In this document: piece after piece, positions 7,320-14,738 of the stretch
How positions within the stretch are numbered: the stretch's first letter is position 1
Layout of the letters: every line of letters begins with the position of its first letter
Assembly (NCBI GenBank): GCA_964292325.1
Contig: CAXYVG010000067.1
Coordinates: 1-20,900 of the forward strand
From: CTSoil-075 sp964292325
GTDB taxonomy: Bacteria > Bacillota > Negativicutes > DSM-13327
Direction of reading: 5' to 3'
DNA length: 20,900 nucleotides
The notes under the pieces: generated by a model
Told to the model about the DNA's origin: nothing
Database searches by the model: none
What the model saw: the letters and a program-made list of their open reading frames with translations, nothing else
Program-made: the position numbers and the translations under genes

Positions 7320-8597
7320 ATGTTATATAACAAATACAGACAAAGACCGATAGCCGCTTTACTAGCAGCCGGAGTACTTTTTTTCAATGCGGCAGTAGTA
7401 CTTGCTTCTCCCGTTGAGTTATCTTTAGACGATAGTATTATTATGGCGATGAAAAACAATCCGTCGATTCATATGGCAATTGCCGATCAAGAAAAAGCTG
7501 GCTGGGTAGTCAAGGAAAATGAAGCGGGTAAGTTGCCAACGCTATCGCTAATGAGTGGTTATAGCCGAGCGAATGGATCTTCTACGCCAACGGATAGCTT
7601 CAATAATTCATTAAAGTTAAACTGGTCTCTTTATACAGGAGGTCGTGTAGAGGGGCAAATTGATCAAGCCAAAAAGAATGCAGATATAGCCAATTTAGGT
7701 ATAGTGAAGGCAAAGGAACAATTAACACTCGATGCCACTACTGCATATTATAATGTTTTGCAAGGTCGCAATGTTATGAAAGTCAACCAAGAAACGGTAG
7801 ATAATTTGCAAGAGCATTTGAAAAACGTGCAAGCTCAATATCAAGTAGGAACCGTTGCCAAGTCAGATGTACTTCGATCTGAAGTGGAACTTGCCAATGC
7901 CCAACAAAATTTAACAAAAGCACAAAATAGCTATGATGTGGCAGTTGCTAGTCTTAATAATGTAATGGGTATGCCACTCGATAGTCAACATATCATGAAA
8001 GATGAGTTAACGCATGCGAAATATGATATTTCACTGGAAGATAGCATAAAAATGGCCGAGGCGAAACGACCAGAGATTGTTCAATCTATGGATAGTATTG
8101 ATATTGCCAAGATCGGTATTAAGATTGCCGATAGCGGAAGATTGCCTACCGTGGCGGTTAGTGCAAGTGACAGTTTAGGCGGCTCAGAATTTCCCGGTCA
8201 GAATAATAACTGGTCGGTAGGGTTTTCTGCTAGTTGGAATCTTTTTGATGCAGGAGTTACAGGGGCTAAAGTGAAAGAGGCCAAGGCAAATGAAGAGAAG
8301 GTCAGAGCAGCAGATAAACAACTTCGTGATGGAATTGAGCTAGAAGTTCGCCAAACCTATCTAAGTATGAAAGAAGCAGAGGCTCGAATTGAGACATCAC
8401 AAGTAGCAGTTAGTAAGGCAATAGAAGATCTCAAAGCTTCGGAAGCAAAATATTATGCCGGTGCAGGTACGAATATCGATGTGATTGATGCACAAATGGC
8501 TCTTACTCAGGCTAAGACTAATGCGACGCAAGCATCATATGACTATAATGTGAATAAAGCGAAACTAGAAAAAGCCGTTGGGTTGGGAGCGAAATGA
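7320..8597 (+). CDS. TolC-family outer-membrane efflux channel
   Basis: Outer-membrane exit duct of a tripartite efflux pump. The 425-residue protein starts five bases after AAAGGAGG. Residues 1-30 form a signal peptide (LLAAGVLFFNAAVVLA-SP). The mature part holds two OEP repeats, each a beta-strand pair flanked by long helices: the first near LSLDDSIIMAMKNNPSIHMA with LKLNWSLYTGGRVEGQI, the second near ISLEDSIKMAEAKRPEIV with VGFSASWNLFDAGVTGAKV. The YYAGAGTNIDVIDAQMALTQAK segment near the C-terminus is characteristic. Length is normal for the family. It heads an operon with adaptor, ATPase, permease and a microprotein. Its presence in a Firmicute-like genome implies a diderm envelope. Confidence 0.92.
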   Translation: MLYNKYRQRPIAALLAAGVLFFNAAVVLASPVELSLDDSIIMAMKNNPSIHMAIADQEKAGWVVKENEAGKLPTLSLMSGYSRANGSSTPTDSFNNSLKLNWSLYTGGRVEGQIDQAKKNADIANLGIVKAKEQLTLDATTAYYNVLQGRNVMKVNQETVDNLQEHLKNVQAQYQVGTVAKSDVLRSEVELANAQQNLTKAQNSYDVAVASLNNVMGMPLDSQHIMKDELTHAKYDISLEDSIKMAEAKRPEIVQSMDSIDIAKIGIKIADSGRLPTVAVSASDSLGGSEFPGQNNNWSVGFSASWNLFDAGVTGAKVKEAKANEEKVRAADKQLRDGIELEVRQTYLSMKEAEARIETSQVAVSKAIEDLKASEAKYYAGAGTNIDVIDAQMALTQAKTNATQASYDYNVNKAKLEKAVGLGAK

Positions 8598-8612
8598 TAG
8601 GGGGGTAACAGT

Positions 8613-9701
8613 ATGCGGGTAGTGTGGAAGAAAATTTTGCAATATAAAAAGTGGATCATCATAGCTATGGTTGTTGGTATAGCGCTCGCAAGTGCTATGT
8701 ATCTATATAAAGGGAAAACAACTCCCGTTACAGTGGGAACCACCGTTCATGTAGAACGTGGTAATATGGTCTCGATGATTTCCGCTACAGGTACGATTTC
8801 GCCTGTAAATTTGGTTGATATCAGTTCTAAGATATCGGGTCTAATTGAAGAAGTAAAGGTTAAGGAAAATGATCAGGTGACAGTGGGTCAAGTGCTGTTA
8901 GTGCTGGATGATACTCACCTGCAGGCATTAGTAGCGCAAGCGCAGGCTCGTCTATCGAATGCAACTAGTGTTTATGAACGTACCAGGCGTTTAGAGACCA
9001 TTGGATCGGTATCAACTCAGATGCTAGATAGTAGTCGTAGTGATTACAGTGTAGCGCAGGCCGCTTATGAAGATGCTGTATCGCAATTAAATGAAACCGT
9101 CATTCGTTCGCCTATCAATGGCAAAGTGATTGGCAAACCAACGCCAGCGGGACAAGCAGTGGCACCAGGTGTATCCTCGCCCATGGTACTTTTGACCATT
9201 GCTGATATGTCTAAAATGCAAATTGAAACACAGGTAGATGAATCTGATATTGGGAAAATACAAGTAGGGCAACAAGTACTATTTACGGTAGATGCATATC
9301 CAGGGAAATCGTTTAGCGGAGTGGTATCGAATGTATCACAAAAAGCCACGATTGTATCCAATGTGGTGTACTATAAAGTATTAGTTGATGTTGCTGGGAG
9401 TGAAAATCTGCTAAAACCGAGCATGACTGCCAGAGTTTCCATTCAGGTAGCGGAAAGTAAAAATACCCTAATGGTACCTCTTGCTGTTGTTAAATCAAAT
9501 AATGGTGAGAAATATGTAATGGCAGTAAATAATGGTAAGCAAGAAAAAAGAACGGTAACCACAGGATTGACGAGTGATGAAAAGATTGAGATCGTAAGTG
9601 GTCTGGTAGAAGGGGATCAGGTCGTAGTATCTCCAGCAAAAACACAAGCAACAAGCGCTCCTAAGGGCGGTGGCATGATCCCAGGTATGGGTGGTAGGTA
9701 A
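8613..9701 (+). CDS. Periplasmic adaptor (MacA/HlyD family)
   Basis: Membrane-fusion subunit joining the inner-membrane transporter to the TolC-like channel. The 362-residue protein has a short basic N-terminus, a signal-anchor at about 13-32 (WIIIAMVVGIALASAMYLY), then the first half of a lipoyl-like domain (GTISPVNLVDISSKISG, VKENDQVTVGQVLLVLDD), a helical hairpin (about 105-160), the returning lipoyl half (VIRSPINGKVIGKPTPAGQAV), a beta-barrel domain (QVDESDIGKIQVGQQV) and a membrane-proximal domain. The hairpin is of MacA size. The C-terminus is Gly/Met-rich (GGGMIPGMGGR), common in this subfamily. It starts 15 bases after the channel gene behind a G-rich site. Confidence 0.92.
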   Translation: MRVVWKKILQYKKWIIIAMVVGIALASAMYLYKGKTTPVTVGTTVHVERGNMVSMISATGTISPVNLVDISSKISGLIEEVKVKENDQVTVGQVLLVLDDTHLQALVAQAQARLSNATSVYERTRRLETIGSVSTQMLDSSRSDYSVAQAAYEDAVSQLNETVIRSPINGKVIGKPTPAGQAVAPGVSSPMVLLTIADMSKMQIETQVDESDIGKIQVGQQVLFTVDAYPGKSFSGVVSNVSQKATIVSNVVYYKVLVDVAGSENLLKPSMTARVSIQVAESKNTLMVPLAVVKSNNGEKYVMAVNNGKQEKRTVTTGLTSDEKIEIVSGLVEGDQVVVSPAKTQATSAPKGGGMIPGMGGR

Positions 9702-9713
9702 AGGAGGATTACG

Positions 9714-10397
9714 ATGTCAATTATACTTTCTAACGTTACTAAAGTGTATCAACTAGGAGGCGAAATAGTAAACGCCCTTGCAGGACTTAGCTTAACGATC
9801 AGTCCTGGTGAATTTACGGCGATTATGGGTCCTTCCGGGTCTGGTAAATCGACGCTCATGAATATACTCGGGTGTTTAGATCGGCCCACTAGTGGCTCCT
9901 ATCAGCTGGATAATCAGGAAGTAGCCACGCTAAACGATGATGAACTTGCGATTACTCGCAATCAAAAAATAGGGTTTGTTTTTCAAAGTTTTAATCTTTT
10001 GCCAAGGATGTCAACTATTCAGAATGTGGCACTTCCGATGGTTTATGCTGGCATAGAGAAAAAAGAGCGTTTAGCTAGGGCTGGCGAGCTATTAACATTG
10101 GTTGGACTCTCAGAACGTATGAATCATAGACCGAATGAACTTTCTGGTGGACAGCGTCAACGGGTTGCGATTGCTAGATCACTCGTAAATGATCCAACTA
10201 TTATTATGGCGGATGAGCCTACAGGCAATCTAGATACCAAATCAGGTGATGAAGTGATGGCTATTTTTTCAGAGCTCAATACCCAGGGACGGACGATTAT
10301 CTTAGTGACTCATGAACCTGAGATCGCAGAGTATGCGAAACGGGTTGTGTATGTTCGGGATGGGCTGATTGAGCGGGATGAATGGAAAGTGAGGTGA
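9714..10397 (+). CDS. MacB-type ABC transporter ATPase (split form)
   Basis: Nucleotide-binding subunit that powers the efflux pump. The 227-residue protein has Walker A GPSGSGKS (39-46), Q loop in FVFQSFNLLPRM, signature LSGGQ (143-147), Walker B IIMADEPTGNLD and the switch His in VTHEPEIAEY. Its closest well-known relatives are LolD, YknY and the N-terminal domain of MacB. E. coli MacB fuses ATPase and permease; here they are separate genes, as in Gram-positive YknYZ. The start follows AAAGGAGG by six bases and lies 12 bases after the adaptor stop; the permease begins four bases after this gene. Confidence 0.94.
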   Translation: MSIILSNVTKVYQLGGEIVNALAGLSLTISPGEFTAIMGPSGSGKSTLMNILGCLDRPTSGSYQLDNQEVATLNDDELAITRNQKIGFVFQSFNLLPRMSTIQNVALPMVYAGIEKKERLARAGELLTLVGLSERMNHRPNELSGGQRQRVAIARSLVNDPTIIMADEPTGNLDTKSGDEVMAIFSELNTQGRTIILVTHEPEIAEYAKRVVYVRDGLIERDEWKVR

Positions 10398-10401
10398 GTC
10401 T

Positions 10402-11616
10402 ATGTTTAGCGAAAGTATTCACATTGCTTTAGATGGACTTAGAGCTAATAAATTAAGGGCTATGCTCACGATGCTAGGAATTATTATTGGTGTAGGGGCC
10501 GTGATTGCCATGGTATCGATTGGTATGGGGGTTAGAGATAAAGTCTCAAGTTCTATTGCAGGACTAGGTAGTAATCTACTGGTTGTTACTCCTGGTGCTC
10601 CGTCCGCTGGTGGTTCTCGTCAAGCAGCTGGATCGGGTATCACCTTAAGTGAGAAGGATGGTGTGGCGATTGCGCAACAAGTGGCTGGTATCAATCTAGT
10701 AGCGCCTTCTGTAAACCGTTCTTACCAGATTGTATTTGGCAATCAGAACTGGACAACGAGTGTTCAGGGAACAACGCCTGAAATTGTGGGGGTGCGCAGT
10801 TACAACTTACAAGAGGGCACTTTTTTCAGCAATCAGGATGTGGAAACCCGAGCGCGGGTGGCAGTACTTGGTAAAACAGTAGCAGATAATTTATTTAATG
10901 GTGGGACCCCGATTGGGCAAACCATTCGGATCAATAATGCACCTTTTAGGGTGATTGGCGTTCTAGAAAGTAAAGGACAATCTGCTGGTGGTGGAGACCA
11001 GGATGATACGGTTATCATACCACTCAAGACAGCGCAAGAGCGCTTGATGGGAATCACATATGTCCAAAATATTAATATTCAAGCTGCTGGTACGGATGTG
11101 ATTAATCAGGTGCAAGCCGATGTCACGGCGCTACTACGGGGCCGTCATAAATTGACAGGTACTACACCGGATGACTTTACGGTACGTAATATGGTAGCCA
11201 TTATGGCTACGGCTGATGAAACTACTGGAATGATCACATTATTACTGGGCGTCGTTGCTGGGCTCTCTTTGCTCGTTGGCGGTATCGGCATTATGAATAT
11301 TATGCTGGTATCCGTTACAGAGCGAACCCGAGAAATTGGGATACGAAAAGCACTTGGTGCTAGGTATTACAATATATTACTACAATTTTTGATTGAAGCG
11401 GTCGTCATTAGTGTTGCTGGTGGACTATTAGGGATTGCATTAGGGATTGGTTCATCGTATGCAATTTCAAATGTTGCTGGCTGGAAGACAATCATTTCTT
11501 CCGCTGCTATTATGGCAGCATTTGGATTTTCGGTCATGATTGGCTTGTTTTTTGGAATCTATCCTGCCCGCAAAGCAGCATTACTAGATCCAATTGATGC
11601 ACTGCGCTATGAATAG
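10402..11616 (+). CDS. MacB-type ABC transporter permease (FtsX fold)
   Basis: Membrane subunit of the efflux pump. The 404-residue protein shows the MacB topology: one N-terminal membrane helix (about 18-42, MLTMLGIIIGVGAVIAMVSIG), a long periplasmic MacB_PCD-type domain (about 45-270), and three C-terminal helices (about 273-303, 325-352 and 360-386). The segment VTERTREIGIRKALGA between helices 2 and 3, and the terminal YPARKAALLDPIDALRYE, are hallmarks of this family. MacB pumps act by mechanotransmission, exporting macrolides, peptides or protoporphyrin in known cases; the substrate here is not determinable. A Gly/Ser-rich stretch (GAPSAGGSRQAAGSG) lies in the periplasmic part, as is common. 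Confidence 0.93.
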   Translation: MFSESIHIALDGLRANKLRAMLTMLGIIIGVGAVIAMVSIGMGVRDKVSSSIAGLGSNLLVVTPGAPSAGGSRQAAGSGITLSEKDGVAIAQQVAGINLVAPSVNRSYQIVFGNQNWTTSVQGTTPEIVGVRSYNLQEGTFFSNQDVETRARVAVLGKTVADNLFNGGTPIGQTIRINNAPFRVIGVLESKGQSAGGGDQDDTVIIPLKTAQERLMGITYVQNINIQAAGTDVINQVQADVTALLRGRHKLTGTTPDDFTVRNMVAIMATADETTGMITLLLGVVAGLSLLVGGIGIMNIMLVSVTERTREIGIRKALGARYYNILLQFLIEAVVISVAGGLLGIALGIGSSYAISNVAGWKTIISSAAIMAAFGFSVMIGLFFGIYPARKAALLDPIDALRYE

Positions 11617-11647
11617 CTAATTAGAATGAAGTAAAGGAGATGATTGG

Positions 11648-11749
11648 ATGTTTGGGCATTGGTTATCTAATAATATATTTTATATTGTCATGATTGCAGC
11701 ATTCCTCTTATATTCCTATCAAATTGATAAGTTACTAGATAAAGAATAG
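11648..11749 (+). CDS. 33-residue single-pass membrane microprotein in the efflux operon
   Basis: A short reading frame, ATG to TAG, begins seven bases after a strong AAAGGAGA site (11633-11640), 31 bases after the permease stop and before the operon's terminator. The predicted product begins MFGHWLSNN, has a hydrophobic helix at about residues 9-24 (IFYIVMIAAFLLYSY) and ends with a charged tail (QIDKLLDKE). A ribosome site of this quality together with its place inside the transcript supports translation. I do not recognise the family. By analogy with AcrZ, KdpF or CydX, which are tiny membrane subunits of larger complexes, it may stabilise or tune the MacB-like permease (inference). It could be spurious, but the Shine-Dalgarno spacing and the amphipathic layout argue against that. 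Confidence 0.65.
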   Translation: MFGHWLSNNIFYIVMIAAFLLYSYQIDKLLDKE

Positions 11750-11779
11750 TCAGTGAAAATGTAAGGAATCTTTTTGCTA

Positions 11780-11812
11780 AAACAGTCTACTTTTAGAGTA
11801 GGCTGTTTTTTA
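11780..11812 (+). terminator. Rho-independent terminator of the efflux operon
   Basis: An 11-bp stem (11780-11790 with 11798-11808, one G-T wobble), 7-base loop and T run to 11811. It places the 33-residue reading frame inside the efflux transcript. Confidence 0.85.
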
Positions 11813-11861
11813 TATTAAATCTAAATATTTTACGCGAGGAAAAGAGTGTTAGGCGCGAGAA

Positions 11862-12332
11862 TTAGTATTTTTTTTCCCACAACACATTATAACCACCCGG
11901 ATGATATTTTTTATCACGTTGCACGCGAATGACTTCATCCTCATCAGAAACTTTTACATTGATACTTTTGCCGGGTTGAAGAGATATACCGGGGGTAATT
12001 GCAATATCCTTTTTCGTATTATGAATTGAATACGACTGTTCTTCTAAATCTGCAGTATCATCATGAGGGGGCGGTGTAGGTGAATGTTTGATTGATTCTA
12101 TTTCAGGCAGTGTAGGAACAACGTGAGGTTGTTGCTGTTGTTCGTTTGTTTTTGTGGTTGATTCTTCTGCTTTTTCCTTATTGGGTAAAGGGGGAGAAGC
12201 GGGAGGAAGTACTTCAGTAGTATCCGACGGTTCTACTTTCGTAGGAACGGGATGAACCATTAATTGAAAATAAAGAGCAAGTAAGAGTAGTGCTATTATT
12301 ACAATAGAGAGCACTATTTTTTTTAGTCTCAT
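11862..12332 (-). CDS. Membrane-anchored proline-rich protein of unknown function
   Basis: A 156-residue protein that I do not recognise. It begins with a basic MRLKK and a hydrophobic anchor or uncleaved signal (about 6-25, IVLSIVIIALLLLALYFQLM). A low-complexity Pro/Glu/Thr/Gln linker follows (about 28-95, with PPASPPLP, a QQQQ run and SPTPPP). The last 55 residues look folded, possibly all-beta (ISLQPGKSINVKVSDEDEVIRVQR, then HPGGYNVLWEKKY). This anchor, Pro-rich spacer and small terminal domain layout recalls TonB- or envelope-spanning proteins, but the terminal domain is too short and lacks TonB motifs. Start ATG has a GGAGG site (complement of 12341-12345). It is a single gene read against both neighbours. 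Confidence 0.75.
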   Translation of the reverse strand: MRLKKIVLSIVIIALLLLALYFQLMVHPVPTKVEPSDTTEVLPPASPPLPNKEKAEESTTKTNEQQQQPHVVPTLPEIESIKHSPTPPPHDDTADLEEQSYSIHNTKKDIAITPGISLQPGKSINVKVSDEDEVIRVQRDKKYHPGGYNVLWEKKY

Positions 12333-12368
12333 AAAAAGACCTCCGTCATCATTATTACTATAGTAAAT

Positions 12369-12397
12369 TATATACTATGCAGGCTATAGGTTGTAAA
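12369..12397 (-). promoter_or_regulatory. Putative promoter of the proline-rich protein gene
   Basis: On the minus strand TTTACA (12392-12397) and TATATA (12369-12374) are separated by 17 bases, just upstream of the gene. Confidence 0.45.
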
Positions 12398-12634
12398 GAA
12401 ATGAAACTATTGGTAGTAAAAATCATATGTTGCAACAAAGAAAATAAGATTTAGTTTGGAAGGATTTTATTAATATAGAACGAATTAACAGATATTATGG
12501 AAAAGTTTATCAAAAATAATTGCAATCGTATAATTATGAATTCAAAATAAAAGATGTTGCTACGATATGGCTTTTTCAATAGAGAATAATGTTATCATTC
12601 TTACTAGATTGATTTATGAAGGGAAAATAGTATT
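12398..12634. other. AT-rich intergenic stretch with a possible promoter for the HD-GYP-like gene
   Basis: No gene is visible here. On the plus strand TTTATC (12506-12511), 17 bases, then TATAAT (12529-12534) could be the promoter of the downstream HD-GYP-like gene, leaving an approximately 95-base leader. An imperfect inverted repeat AGAAT/ATTCT (12583-12587 and 12597-12601) lies in that leader. I see no riboswitch pattern. Confidence 0.35.
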
Positions 12635-13675
12635 ATGGCTAAAATGGTAGCGGTAAAAGATTTAGTAGCAGGAAATGTTCTCTCTGATACGGTTAATTCC
12701 ATTACTGGAAAAGTACTTCTCGGTAAAGCGGTTGTATTGACAGCAAGACATATTACTTTATTAAATACCTGGGATATCCAAAATGTCTTTATCGATGCTG
12801 ATGAAGAAAATGAAGAAGTACACGAGGAGGTCGTACAGCAGACTCGTTACTCTACAGAACATCATCTGTTTGCGCAAGAGTATGGTTCGATTGTCACAAA
12901 TACTGCTTTGTATTTTGAGACAATAAAAAAGAGAAAGATAATTCCGATCTCTCATTTACAAGATACTGCTGGGGATATTCATTCCTCTATTACTAAAAAT
13001 AACTTTGAAGTTATGAATTATTTACTTATGAGTGACCAAAGGTTGTCAGGTGTTATTCCCCTTCATTCCGTGATGGTAGCCTATTTTACTAGTATTATTG
13101 CGCGTCAAATGAAGTGGAGTGCGAAGGATATCGCAGGGGTAGCTTTTGCTAGCCTTTTACATGATGTTGGAAATCTGGTAACAGATCAGATAGAAGATCC
13201 ACGTAGAAAGACTCATATTGCAGAAACTGCTGGTTTACTGAAGAGTGCAAAAGGGATTCCTAATGAAGTGATTTTAGGTATTGTACAACATCGTGAGTGT
13301 ATGAATAGTACGGGGTTTCCCACAGGGGCAAAGGGGGAGCAAATCCATCCATATGCTAGAATGATTGCGGTTGCTGATACATTTCACAATTTGGCGTATG
13401 GCGATGGTTGCACCAATCCTTTCCCCATTCTTGATATGCTGACTCGTGAAATGTATGGTAAATTTGATACGAATATCTGTCAGAATTTCATTTCTAAGGT
13501 GCGAAATAGTTTATTATTTAATAAAATCCTATTGTCGAGTGGACAAGAAGCGGAAATCATTTTTTTTAATCGAAATAGCTATTCGATACCTGTCATTAAG
13601 ACGGCTGACAATCAAATCATTGATTTATCGCAACGAAAAGATTTGGCAATTAAGCAGATTGTGATTCCTACGTAG
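12635..13675 (+). CDS. HD-GYP-like domain protein with altered signature residues
   Basis: A 346-residue cytoplasmic protein related to c-di-GMP phosphodiesterases. Residues 1-55 (VKDLVAGNVLSDTV, VLTARHITLLNTWDIQNVFI) match the N-terminal module often preceding HD-GYP domains in Firmicutes. The HD domain follows (about 145-290): HSVMVAYFTSIIA, His176-Asp177 in SLLHDVGN, then VQHRE and HPYARMIAVADTFHNLA. The usual HHE is H219-R220-E221 and the usual GxGYP is S-T-G-F-P (225-229). The loss of one motif histidine and the Tyr-to-Phe change could weaken metal or nucleotide binding, so activity is uncertain. The C-terminal 55 residues (FFNRNSYSIPVIKTADNQIIDLSQ) are a common tail for this architecture. 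It is preceded by a weak AAGGG ribosome site. Confidence 0.85.
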   Translation: MAKMVAVKDLVAGNVLSDTVNSITGKVLLGKAVVLTARHITLLNTWDIQNVFIDADEENEEVHEEVVQQTRYSTEHHLFAQEYGSIVTNTALYFETIKKRKIIPISHLQDTAGDIHSSITKNNFEVMNYLLMSDQRLSGVIPLHSVMVAYFTSIIARQMKWSAKDIAGVAFASLLHDVGNLVTDQIEDPRRKTHIAETAGLLKSAKGIPNEVILGIVQHRECMNSTGFPTGAKGEQIHPYARMIAVADTFHNLAYGDGCTNPFPILDMLTREMYGKFDTNICQNFISKVRNSLLFNKILLSSGQEAEIIFFNRNSYSIPVIKTADNQIIDLSQRKDLAIKQIVIPT

Positions 13676-13681
13676 TGCATG

Positions 13682-13734
13682 TGATGCATATTATTGTTTG
13701 GTCTTGTGATATGATATAATAGTTGATGCATATT
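13682..13734 (+). promoter_or_regulatory. Importer promoter flanked by direct repeats
   Basis: An extended -10 (TGATATAAT, TATAAT at 13715-13720) with a weak TTGTTT (13694-13699, 15-base spacer) lies between two exact copies of TGATGCATATT (13682-13692 and 13724-13734), 42 bp apart. The first copy adjoins the -35 region; the second overlaps the expected start site near 13727. The first copy also forms a TGCAT/ATGCA inverted repeat with 13676-13680. This looks like a pair of operators for an unknown regulator. Confidence 0.5.
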
Positions 13735-13777
13735 TTATTAACGCTACTATAGTATGATAAGGTTGGTGGACTAGAAA

Positions 13778-14731
13778 ATGAAAAAGTATATAGGTATAGT
13801 ACTGATGATTGTTATGGCATTTACATTAGCTGCTTGCTCTAATACTAAGAAGGAAGCGACTGAGCCAAAAACGGGAAAACTCCAGCATCTTAGCATTGGA
13901 CTAATGCCTGATGTAGATTCCATCCCATTTATTATTGCACAAGAAAAAGGATATTTTAAGGAAGAAGGTCTCAACGTAACATTAGAATCTTTTAAAAGTG
14001 CTGTAGATCGAGATAGCGCATTGCAAAGTGGTAAATTAGATGGTGTGATTTCGGATATGTTAGCAGAAACTTTTGCTAAGGAGGGCGGTTTTGATACGGT
14101 CATTACTTCTTTGAGTAGTGGCAGTTATAAACTCGTCATTAGCAAAGACGAAACCGCTACAAAAGTGCAAGATCTAAAAGGTAAGGATGTAGCAATTTCT
14201 AAAAATACGATTATTGAATATGTAACCGATGCGATTTTGCTAAAAAGTAGTCTAGCTTCCAGTGATATTCATAAGATGGTCATTCCTCAGATTCCTACTC
14301 GTTTAGAAATGCTAAAAAGTGGCAAGATTGCGGCTGCTACATTACCAGAACCAATGGCAACGCTTGCGGTTAAAGAGGGTGGGAAAATACTAAATGGTTC
14401 TGACCAGTTAGGGATAAGCCCTGGTGTCTTATTGTTTACGACGAAAGCTGTCAATAGTAAAGAAAAAGAAATGCAGGCTATGTATAGGGCTTATAATAAA
14501 GCTATTGATTATCTAACGAAAGAGCCTATCGAAAATTATATTGATATCATAATCGAAAAAGGCGGATTTCCACAAGCTGTAAAAGGATCGCTTGTCCTTC
14601 CAGCATATAAAAAAGCCGAGGCTCCAGATCCGAAAGATATCGCTAGTGTTCTTACATGGCTTCGAGAAAGAAATTTAATTCAAAAAAATTATTCCTATGA
14701 GGAACTGGTTGATAATCGGTTTGTGAGGTAA
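13778..14731 (+). CDS. ABC importer substrate-binding lipoprotein (NMT1/SsuA/TauA-like)
   Basis: Extracytoplasmic solute receptor, lipid-anchored. The 317-residue protein has a lipoprotein signal with lipobox L-A-A-C (Cys20). The mature part is a type II periplasmic-binding fold: IGLMPDVDSIPFIIAQEKGYFKEEGLNV is the classic opening of the NMT1/THI5/SsuA superfamily, followed by LQSGKLDGVISD, LKGKDVAISKNT and LKSGKIAAATLPEPMA. The C-terminal RNLIQKNYSYEELVDNRFV resembles the closing helix seen in aromatic/sulfonate/nitrate and thiamine-precursor binders. The substrate cannot be read from sequence; no thiamine, sulfur or metal gene or riboswitch sits nearby. The ATPase starts seven bases downstream. 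Confidence 0.88.
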   Translation: MKKYIGIVLMIVMAFTLAACSNTKKEATEPKTGKLQHLSIGLMPDVDSIPFIIAQEKGYFKEEGLNVTLESFKSAVDRDSALQSGKLDGVISDMLAETFAKEGGFDTVITSLSSGSYKLVISKDETATKVQDLKGKDVAISKNTIIEYVTDAILLKSSLASSDIHKMVIPQIPTRLEMLKSGKIAAATLPEPMATLAVKEGGKILNGSDQLGISPGVLLFTTKAVNSKEKEMQAMYRAYNKAIDYLTKEPIENYIDIIIEKGGFPQAVKGSLVLPAYKKAEAPDPKDIASVLTWLRERNLIQKNYSYEELVDNRFVR

Positions 14732-14738
14732 TCTGGCG

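Noticed and set aside
12401..12454. 17-codon reading frame starting ATGAAACTATTG
   Set aside because: No ribosome site, no hydrophobic or conserved-looking pattern, and it lies in the promoter region of the opposite gene.
12549..12569. TAAA...CGATAT resembling a flagellar sigma-28 promoter upstream of the HD-GYP-like gene
   Set aside because: The spacer is about 12 bases, not the required 14-15, and the -10 lacks GCCGATAA agreement.
13745..13754. Perfect 10-bp palindrome TACTATAGTA upstream of the importer
   Set aside because: Short and AT-rich; likely by chance in this composition, and similar words occur in other intergenic regions of the window.
13676..13777. Possible TPP riboswitch before the NMT1-like binding protein
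   Set aside because: The region is only about 100 bases including the promoter, and the conserved CUGAGA and ACCUGAUCUGG-type elements are absent.
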